This document shows, piece after piece, positions 6,103 through 11,222 of a DNA stretch of 11,222 bases. Made by a program: the position numbers and the translations under genes. Within the stretch, counting starts at the first letter, position 1; each line of letters opens with the position of its first letter. The notes under the pieces are model-generated. The model made no database searches. It was not told the origin of the DNA and worked only from the letters and a program-made list of their open reading frames with translations. Source of the DNA: DATDPY01 sp964395765 (GTDB lineage Bacteria > Bacteroidota > Bacteroidia > Cytophagales > Cyclobacteriaceae); NCBI GenBank assembly GCA_964395765.1, contig CAYNCU010000141.1:1-11222 (forward strand). The letters run 5' to 3'.

Positions 6103-6948
6103 TCACTCTTCCACCAGCGAAATATGCACCTTTGACTCCATCACCGAATTTGCCGTTCCGCGAAAGGATCCAGTAACCGGCAGCGTATCTTTTTGATCCG
6201 GGCTGACAGCGACCGCAATGTGATCGTTAGCTACGGCAAGTCCTGAAGTGGGATCGAATCCAATCCACCCGGCACCGCCGATATACGCTTCCATCCAGGC
6301 ATGCAGATCGTGATCCTCTTCCCTGCCGAAATTATAGTTATAGCCGCTCACAAAACGGGAAGGAATGCCGGCTTCCCTCAGGAGGGCCATCTGAAGGACA
6401 GCGATATCCCGACAGGAGCCTTTTTTCAACTGCAGGGTCTTAACGGGTTTATAGGGTTCCCCGGTTTCGCGGTTAATTATTTCAATTTCTGAATGTAAGT
6501 AGGAGGTTGTCCCGGTAAGGAATCCTACGGTCTGATAGTTGCTCATCTTCATAAGATCTTCTGCTATTCCGCGAACCCCGGTACTTTCTCCCCCGGGAAC
6601 CAGGAAGGATTCAAGTAGAGGATCCCCGATCCCCGGGTTGAACGGTAACTGTGTCTGTGACTGTGGGTGGATCAGGAAATCCAATGGCTTTACCGGAAAC
6701 ATTTCAACCGTCATATCAGCCCCGATCCGCAATTCGTTGTGTATTCCCGAAAACCAGGCTATCTCTGCCAGGTTCCCGTTCTTGTCAATCATCGCCTTCC
6801 TGCCTTCCGGCAAAGGATCAACATTCAATTCGTAATTTATCAATCGCTGCCTGAAATCCGTGCGCGGCCGGAACCGTAAAATATGCGGTTCAAGAAAAAC
6901 CGGCCTATCAAACCGGTAATTGGTCGTATGCCGGATATTTAAAATCAT
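6103..6948 (-). CDS. Transglutaminase-like cysteine peptidase of the Anbu operon
   Basis: A 281-residue cytosolic transglutaminase-superfamily protein. Residues 1-85 match the bacterial transglutaminase N-terminal beta domain (MILNIRHTTNYRF, then RFRPRTDFRQR). The papain-like core has Cys179 in KKGSCRDIA, His216 in DLHAWMEAY and Asp232 in GFDPTSG, a complete Cys-His-Asp triad. Bacterial members of this group are thought to hydrolyse amide or isopeptide bonds rather than cross-link proteins. This one lacks a signal peptide and lies last in a four-gene operon with a proteasome-like peptidase, an alpha-E protein and an ATP-grasp ligase. Its ATG overlaps the preceding stop as ATGA (6945-6948), so translation is probably coupled. 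A role in trimming or removing a peptide tag or product made by the ATP-grasp partner is the usual hypothesis for this gene set; it is unproven here. Confidence 0.92.
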   Translation of the reverse strand: MILNIRHTTNYRFDRPVFLEPHILRFRPRTDFRQRLINYELNVDPLPEGRKAMIDKNGNLAEIAWFSGIHNELRIGADMTVEMFPVKPLDFLIHPQSQTQLPFNPGIGDPLLESFLVPGGESTGVRGIAEDLMKMSNYQTVGFLTGTTSYLHSEIEIINRETGEPYKPVKTLQLKKGSCRDIAVLQMALLREAGIPSRFVSGYNYNFGREEDHDLHAWMEAYIGGAGWIGFDPTSGLAVANDHIAVAVSPDQKDTLPVTGSFRGTANSVMESKVHISLVEE

Positions 6949-7685
6949 ACTGATTTCTGTCCGTTTATTTTATCAAGAATATTATTCATCCAATTTTCAG
7001 GAAGCTCATCCACGGCATTTGCGATTTTCTCGCGCCAGACCTGTGAAATATCCTGTAAATCATTCTTTTCAAAACGGTGTTCAATGAGCTGGTATGAATT
7101 ATTCCGGTATACGACGATATCAATAGGATAATCCACATCGTTGGAGCTGATATAGGTTCCGTCAAAGGACAGGAAAGCACTTTTCAGGGCAAACTTTATA
7201 TCGGATTCGAATTTTATGGAACGGTCCAGGATGGGCTTCCCGTAACCGGTATTCCCGATGATAATATAAGGGGTGGCTTGCGTAACCTCTATCCAGTTTC
7301 CCTCCGGGTAAAGCATGAACACCTTGCTTTCCTTGTCATTTTCCAATTGCCCCCCCACGATCGCCGACAGATTGAATTTCAATCCGCTTTCCACGAGAGA
7401 TTTATGATCCTCCTCCTTCACTCTTCTCATCTGGACGGCAAAGGCATTCACCGCTTTGTATAACTTATTAAATTCCTTATCCTGTTCTTCCAGCACTTCT
7501 GTAAAATAGGTGATGGCCTTATCCCGGATGGAACGCAGGCCGGCGGTCATGATATAAAGAGAATGCTTGTTCCGGTTCAGGACAAAAGTTTTCTTGGCCC
7601 GGGTAGTTTCATTTCCGGAGGTGATCCGTGTATCGGATAATCCGACGATCCCGGATTTTAAAAGAATACTTAAGCAGAAGGTCAT
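6945..7685 (-). CDS. Anbu: proteasome-type peptidase (ancestral beta subunit)
   Basis: A 246-residue Ntn-hydrolase of the Anbu family, a bacterial relative of HslV and 20S proteasome beta subunits. The frame stays open for 34 further codons upstream to 7787, but those lie inside the preceding gene. The ATG at 7685 gives MTFC, the N-terminus expected for Anbu: removing Met exposes Thr2 as nucleophile. Asp18 in LSDTR and Lys32 (aligned with one gap) fill the Asp17/Lys33 roles of proteasome subunits, and TAGL (47-50) follows strand 4. It starts 7 nt after the alpha-E stop and overlaps the transglutaminase gene by 4 nt. Anbu proteins form open ring or helical assemblies. Proteolytic activity has been hard to demonstrate and substrates are unknown. 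The absence of an ATPase unfoldase gene beside it suggests it works on peptides or unfolded tags rather than folded proteins. Confidence 0.92.
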   Translation of the reverse strand: MTFCLSILLKSGIVGLSDTRITSGNETTRAKKTFVLNRNKHSLYIMTAGLRSIRDKAITYFTEVLEEQDKEFNKLYKAVNAFAVQMRRVKEEDHKSLVESGLKFNLSAIVGGQLENDKESKVFMLYPEGNWIEVTQATPYIIIGNTGYGKPILDRSIKFESDIKFALKSAFLSFDGTYISSNDVDYPIDIVVYRNNSYQLIEHRFEKNDLQDISQVWREKIANAVDELPENWMNNILDKINGQKSV

Positions 7686-7692
7686 AAGTTTA

Positions 7693-8643
7693 TCAAATAT
7701 AATTTGAAAAATAACAATCATAAACCGCCTTCGAAATATCCCCGATCTTCGCCTGGAGGTTGTCGAGATATTCATGAAGGCCGGCAATTATAATATCATT
7801 GATATCAAAAAACTCTATTTCCGACCGGATGGAACCCATTTTTTTTTCGGCCGGGTTGGAAAATCCCCCGCCGCGCTGGCCTGAAATGACCCGCAGGGAA
7901 GCTTCCCCTTTTTTCAGGCAATAAAGAATCGCCCGGGGAAACTCCTGGTCCAGGATGAGGAATTCCGTGATCTGTCCCGGGATGATTTTCCCGTATTTCC
8001 GGCGGTACATATTATAGGCACTCACCGATTTGAGCAGGGCGGTCCAGTGGATCAGGTCGATCGGCGAGCCAATGGATTCCGCGGAAGGAAGAAGAATATG
8101 ATATTTTACATCCAGTATCCTGGAAGTATTATCGGCTCTCTCCAGCATCTGCCCCAGCTTCCCGAAATGCCATCCTTCCGCATGGGAAATGGTTGATTCA
8201 CTGATTCCGCAGATCAATTGGCAACTGCTTTTTATATGATTAAAGAATTCCCGTGGGTCCCTGGACCGAAGGAAATCCGAATTTACGGCTTCATAAATGA
8301 ACAAATAAAGGGAATTGATTTCTTCCCAAAGTTCCCTGGTAAGATTTTCCCGGACGATACGGGCGTTTTCCCTGGCTTTGGCAATGCATGAAAATATTGA
8401 ATCCGGGTTTCTCTCATCAAATCCGATAAACCGGATAACTTCTTCTTTATTCTGACCGTTGTAAAATTGGTTATAAAGATCCTTGGCCCCCGTAATCACC
8501 ACAAGCGGCATCCATTGTTCTTTCATACCGGCCGGAAGGTCCAATACCAGATTGAAATTAACGTCCAGGAAGCGTGCATTATTTTCCGCCCGTTCAATGT
8601 AACGAAACATCCAGAATATTGAATTGGCAACCCGGCTCAGCAT
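7693..8643 (-). CDS. Alpha-E domain protein (DUF403)
   Basis: A 316-residue all-helical protein of the alpha-E family. Family motifs are MLSRVANSIFWMFRYIERAE at the very N-terminus, ARENARIVREN (90-100) and the second repeat-like LERADNTSRILDV (167-179). These Glu/Arg-rich helices give the family its name. Its biochemical role is unknown; it is found almost only beside circularly permuted ATP-grasp and transglutaminase-like genes, either separately or fused, and may be a scaffold or active-site partner. The frame can be extended to a GTG at 8667, inside the ATP-grasp gene, but the ATG at 8643 gives the standard MLSR start and lies 5 nt after the preceding stop, so I prefer it. The protein ends 7 nt before the Anbu start. 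No signal peptide. Confidence 0.9.
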   Translation of the reverse strand: MLSRVANSIFWMFRYIERAENNARFLDVNFNLVLDLPAGMKEQWMPLVVITGAKDLYNQFYNGQNKEEVIRFIGFDERNPDSIFSCIAKARENARIVRENLTRELWEEINSLYLFIYEAVNSDFLRSRDPREFFNHIKSSCQLICGISESTISHAEGWHFGKLGQMLERADNTSRILDVKYHILLPSAESIGSPIDLIHWTALLKSVSAYNMYRRKYGKIIPGQITEFLILDQEFPRAILYCLKKGEASLRVISGQRGGGFSNPAEKKMGSIRSEIEFFDINDIIIAGLHEYLDNLQAKIGDISKAVYDCYFSNYI

Positions 8644-8648
8644 AGAAT

Positions 8649-10076
8649 TCAATTGTTTAAGATCCACGTGTCCTTGCTCCCGCCACCCTGTGATGAATTA
8701 ACCACCAGAGATCCTTTCTTTAAAGCCACCCGTGACAATGCCCCGGGGATTACTTTTATCTCTTCCCCATACAGAATATAGGGCCGCAGATCCACATGCC
8801 TCGGCTCAATTCCCTCTTCAATGATACTGGGTACCGTGGACAGGGATAAGGTCGGCTGGGCAATATAATTTCGTGGATTCGCTTTAATCCTGGTTTGAAA
8901 TTCAGCAATATCTTCTTTTGTCGACTTAGGCCCGATCAGCATTCCATAGCCTCCTGCAGAATTGGTTTCTTTAATAACCAGTTCACCGATATGTTCCATG
9001 ACGAATTGAAAGTCATCCGGTTCTTCACAGAGGTAGGTTTTCACATTGTTCAGAATCGGGTCTTCATCCATATAGTATTTTATGATGCGCGGAACATAAG
9101 CATAGATGGCCTTATCATCGGCGATGCCGGTACCCGGCGCATTCGCAAGACCCAACCTGCCTTTTTTATAAACATCCATCAGGCCAGGAACTCCTAACAT
9201 CGAATCAGGACGGAAAAAACGGGGATCAAGAAAAGTATCGTCAATTCGCCGGTAGATCACATCTACTTTCTGAAGTCCTTTTGTGGTCCGCATGTAGATA
9301 TTATTGTTTTCCGCCACCAGGTCATTGCCTTCCACCAACTCTACGCCCATCTGCAGGGCGAGATAGGAATGCTCGAAAAAAGCGGAATTATAAAAGCCGG
9401 GTGTCAGTAACGCAATGGTAGGGTTGTCAACCGGAGAAATAAATTCGAGCATCTCATGAAGTAGCGATGGGTAATCCTGGATGATTCGCACTCCCAACCG
9501 GTTGAAAAGATCGGTGAATGTCCGTTTTAATATTTCCCGGTTCTCAAGCATGTAGGATACCCCGGAAGGGCAACGGAGATTATCTTCCAGCACATAAAAA
9601 TTTCCATCGGAATTGCGTACAATATCCGTTCCGGTAATGTGACACCAAACGCCTTTCAGGGGATCGAGACCCATACAACTTTCAAGGTAACAAGGACTGG
9701 AATAAATTATTTCCTTTGGGATGACCGAGTCCTTCAGGATCTTCTGATCGTGGTATATGTCATCGATAAAGAGATTGAGGGCATAAATCCTTTGCTGCAG
9801 ACCCTTATCAATAAATTGCCAGTCTTTTTTGTCCATGATACGGGGTATAATATCCAGTTTCAGAATTCTCTCAATACCTTCATCATCCCCATAAACATTA
9901 AAAGTCATTCCCATCTGGCGTTGGGCTTTGTCGGTGGCTTCCTGAAGTTGTACCAGGTTTTCGTCTGAAATTTTACTGAAATGTTCATAAAACATTCGGT
10001 AAGCAGGCCTGATGTTTCCTTGCTCATCGATCATTTCATCATAGAGGCCCCTGGCTGAATAATTCTCCTTGTTCAT
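8649..10076 (-). CDS. Circularly permuted ATP-grasp type 2 ligase (DUF404/DUF407)
   Basis: A 475-residue protein of the circularly permuted ATP-grasp group, related to glutathionylspermidine synthase. Such enzymes couple a carboxylate to an amine through an acyl-phosphate. Motifs: YDEMIDEQGNIRPAYR (12-27), EDNLRCPSGVSYMLENR (164-180), YRRIDD (275-280), VIKETNSAGGYGM (367-379), DLRPY (429-433) and the near-invariant C-terminal SSQGGGSKDTW (461-471). The upstream frame is open to 10145, but those 23 codons are AT-rich and unlike the family. The ATG at 10076 gives the expected MNKENYSARGLYDEM start. It is first of the four-gene operon and probably makes an amide or peptide bond that the transglutaminase-like and Anbu peptidases process. 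The substrate is unknown. A TATATTTG box lies just upstream. Confidence 0.92.
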   Translation of the reverse strand: MNKENYSARGLYDEMIDEQGNIRPAYRMFYEHFSKISDENLVQLQEATDKAQRQMGMTFNVYGDDEGIERILKLDIIPRIMDKKDWQFIDKGLQQRIYALNLFIDDIYHDQKILKDSVIPKEIIYSSPCYLESCMGLDPLKGVWCHITGTDIVRNSDGNFYVLEDNLRCPSGVSYMLENREILKRTFTDLFNRLGVRIIQDYPSLLHEMLEFISPVDNPTIALLTPGFYNSAFFEHSYLALQMGVELVEGNDLVAENNNIYMRTTKGLQKVDVIYRRIDDTFLDPRFFRPDSMLGVPGLMDVYKKGRLGLANAPGTGIADDKAIYAYVPRIIKYYMDEDPILNNVKTYLCEEPDDFQFVMEHIGELVIKETNSAGGYGMLIGPKSTKEDIAEFQTRIKANPRNYIAQPTLSLSTVPSIIEEGIEPRHVDLRPYILYGEEIKVIPGALSRVALKKGSLVVNSSQGGGSKDTWILNN

Positions 10077-10090
10077 TTTTACAATAAAAA

Positions 10091-10124
10091 CAAATATAAT
10101 CTTAATATTTAAGGAGAATTTCAA
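10091..10124 (-). promoter_or_regulatory. Candidate promoter of the Anbu operon
   Basis: On the minus strand TATATTTG (10098-10091) is a perfect match to the Bacteroidota -7 consensus TAnnTTTG. A TTG (10124-10122) lies 23 nt upstream, slightly beyond the usual 19-21 spacing for the -33 element. Transcription from here would leave a leader of roughly 8 nt before the ATP-grasp ATG. The 60-bp gap also serves the divergent SGNH gene; on the plus strand AAGGAGA (10111-10117) looks like a Shine-Dalgarno sequence but is 13-19 nt from the nearest starts. Confidence 0.45.
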
Positions 10125-10136
10125 TAATTTGTGAAC

Positions 10137-10934
10137 ATGAATCAATTTAATAACAAATTAAAAAATAGAATGAAAAGAAAAATTGATCGACCCGGCCGAA
10201 GAGGTTTCCTGAAGAAACTTTCAGCTACCTCCCTGGGTGTCGCCGGTTTGCCTTTGTTAAGCATAGGAAAATCCATGGTAAGTAGTGATATTTCTTTTCC
10301 TCCCGGCTCAACCATCCTGTTCCAGGGCGATTCAATTACGGATATGGGTCGGGACAGGGGTAATTATTATCCCAATGAAGACAGCGGCATGGGGCATGGT
10401 TATGTTTTCCCGATCGTAGCGGAAATACTGGGTAACAATCCGGGTAAAAACCTGAAATGCTATAACCGGGGTATCAGCGGCAATAAAGTTTACCAGCTTG
10501 CCGACCGCTGGGATGACGATTGTTTAAATCTGAAGCCGGATGTATTGAGTATCCTGATTGGCGTCAATGATTTCTGGCATACTCTTACCTATGGCTACAA
10601 AGGGACGGCTCAGACCTATGAGTCTGATTTCAGGAAATTACTTGACAGGACTTTAAAAAGCCTGCCCGATGTAAAATTAATTATCGGCGAACCTTATGCC
10701 ATTAAAGGTGGCTCGGCCATCAATGATAAATGGTTCCCCGACTTCCTGGCCTACCAGAAAGCCGCCCGCAGTATAGCTACAGACTATAAGGCAAAATTTA
10801 TTCCTTTCCAATCTATTTTCGATGAAGCGTTAAAATCGGCACCGGTTACCTACTGGAGCCCGGATGGCGTCCATCCCTCCATTGCAGGCGACTGGCTGAT
10901 GAAGAATGCATGGTTGAAAACCTATTTCGGGTAA
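10137..10934 (+). CDS. Tat-exported SGNH/GDSL hydrolase
   Basis: A 265-residue SGNH-fold esterase or lipase. The N-terminus carries a twin-arginine signal: RRGFLKKLSATSLGVAGL from residue 21, ending in a small hydrophobic stretch, so the enzyme is exported folded to the periplasm. Catalytic blocks are intact: Ser66 in FQGDSIT, Gly115 in NRGISGN, Asn144 in IGVND, and Asp243/His246 in SPDGVHP. The family hydrolyses esters of acylated sugars, lipids or peptidoglycan; substrate cannot be read here. Starts at GTG 10131, ATG 10137 or ATG 10170 are possible. The last still leaves the complete Tat signal, and TAATTTG at 10124-10130, if a -7 box, would favour it. The gene is divergent from the ATP-grasp operon across a 60-bp gap and ends at a strong terminator. 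A link to the operon is not implied. Confidence 0.9.
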   Translation: MNQFNNKLKNRMKRKIDRPGRRGFLKKLSATSLGVAGLPLLSIGKSMVSSDISFPPGSTILFQGDSITDMGRDRGNYYPNEDSGMGHGYVFPIVAEILGNNPGKNLKCYNRGISGNKVYQLADRWDDDCLNLKPDVLSILIGVNDFWHTLTYGYKGTAQTYESDFRKLLDRTLKSLPDVKLIIGEPYAIKGGSAINDKWFPDFLAYQKAARSIATDYKAKFIPFQSIFDEALKSAPVTYWSPDGVHPSIAGDWLMKNAWLKTYFG

Positions 10935-10970
10935 TTAACTTCACGGACCGTGATTTAAGTCTAATAAATA

Positions 10971-11012
10971 AAAATGCCTTGAAGAATTTATACATTGTCT
11001 TCAAGGCATTTT
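10971..11012. terminator. Strong bidirectional intrinsic terminator
   Basis: AAAATGCCTTGAAGA (10971-10985) and TCTTCAAGGCATTTT (10998-11012) make a perfect 15-bp stem around a 12-nt loop, with A-tract and T-tract at the ends. It lies 36 bases past the SGNH stop and 21 bases past the stop of the facing minus-strand gene, so it can end both converging transcripts. Confidence 0.85.
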
Positions 11013-11033
11013 AAAAAGACAGATTGTTATTGG

Positions 11034-11222
11034 TTATTTTTTGTCGTAAACATAGGTACGGTTTCGTTGGCCACGCGTGGACTTCGAAGTATAATCGATC
11101 TCAAGTGTCTTAGGATCCTGTAATTTCCATACCTCAACGATATCCATTGACATGGTATCCCCGTTCCGTTCAAATTCCATATGAGAATTTACAGTAAGGC
11201 TATTTCCGTCGGACGACCAGTT
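11034..11222 (-). CDS. C-terminal end of a small beta-rich hypothetical protein
   Basis: The minus-strand frame is open from the window edge to a TAA at 11034-11036, giving the last 62 residues. The sequence begins NWSSDGNSLTV and ends RNRTYVYDKK, with strand-turn-strand patterning (SLTVNSHMEFE, MDIVEVWKLQDPKTLEIDY). It resembles the end of small secreted lipocalin-like or beta-sandwich Bacteroidota proteins in which a repeated ...W-L-x-D-x-x-T-L... pattern precedes a terminal VYDKK. The start and any signal peptide are outside the window. The strong convergent terminator right after its stop supports it as a real gene. No function can be assigned. Confidence 0.65.
   Translation of the reverse strand, partial: NWSSDGNSLTVNSHMEFERNGDTMSMDIVEVWKLQDPKTLEIDYTSKSTRGQRNRTYVYDKK

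Noticed and set aside
9639..9968. 109-codon plus-strand frame within the ATP-grasp gene
   Set aside because: Antisense to a gene with near-invariant family motifs.

Overview
The window looks like a chromosomal segment of an uncultured Bacteroidota member. Signs of this are moderate GC, mostly ATG starts with weak or absent Shine-Dalgarno sites, a TAnnTTTG-type -7 box, a Tat-exported SGNH hydrolase, and intergenic arrays of CACAATG and CTCTGCG heptamers of a kind common between genes in this phylum. No rRNA, tRNA, CRISPR array, transposase or intact mobile element was seen.

The left part (1-5270) holds five genes. A 5'-truncated DUF1214 protein, a PAPS-type sulfotransferase and a short-chain dehydrogenase are packed head to tail with gaps of 1 and 3 bases. 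After a repeat-rich gap, an EthD-type dimeric alpha/beta-barrel protein on the minus strand is divergent from a 3-beta-hydroxysteroid-dehydrogenase-like reductase. Two oxidoreductases of alcohol/ketone type plus a sulfotransferase suggest a pathway that makes and sulfates a lipophilic alcohol such as a sterol-like, isoprenoid or polyketide-like lipid. The substrate is not readable from the sequence, so this is inference.

The middle (5271-6102) is about 830 bases without a convincing gene. It starts with a cluster of hairpins, two of which are related copies with compensatory stem differences and an alternative long-range pairing. It also has a perfect 10-bp hairpin and ends in two helically phased heptamer arrays.

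The right part (6103-10076, minus strand) is a complete four-gene operon of the Anbu type: circularly permuted ATP-grasp, alpha-E, Anbu proteasome-like peptidase and transglutaminase-like peptidase. Gene junctions are 5 nt, 7 nt and an ATGA overlap. Family knowledge points to a ligase/peptidase pair that makes and removes a peptide-like modification, but its substrate is unknown. I moved three starts in this operon inward, including the Anbu start, so that its catalytic threonine follows the initiator Met.

A divergent promoter region separates this operon from a Tat-exported SGNH hydrolase. That gene ends at a strong two-way terminator facing the C-terminal end of a small minus-strand protein that runs off the window.
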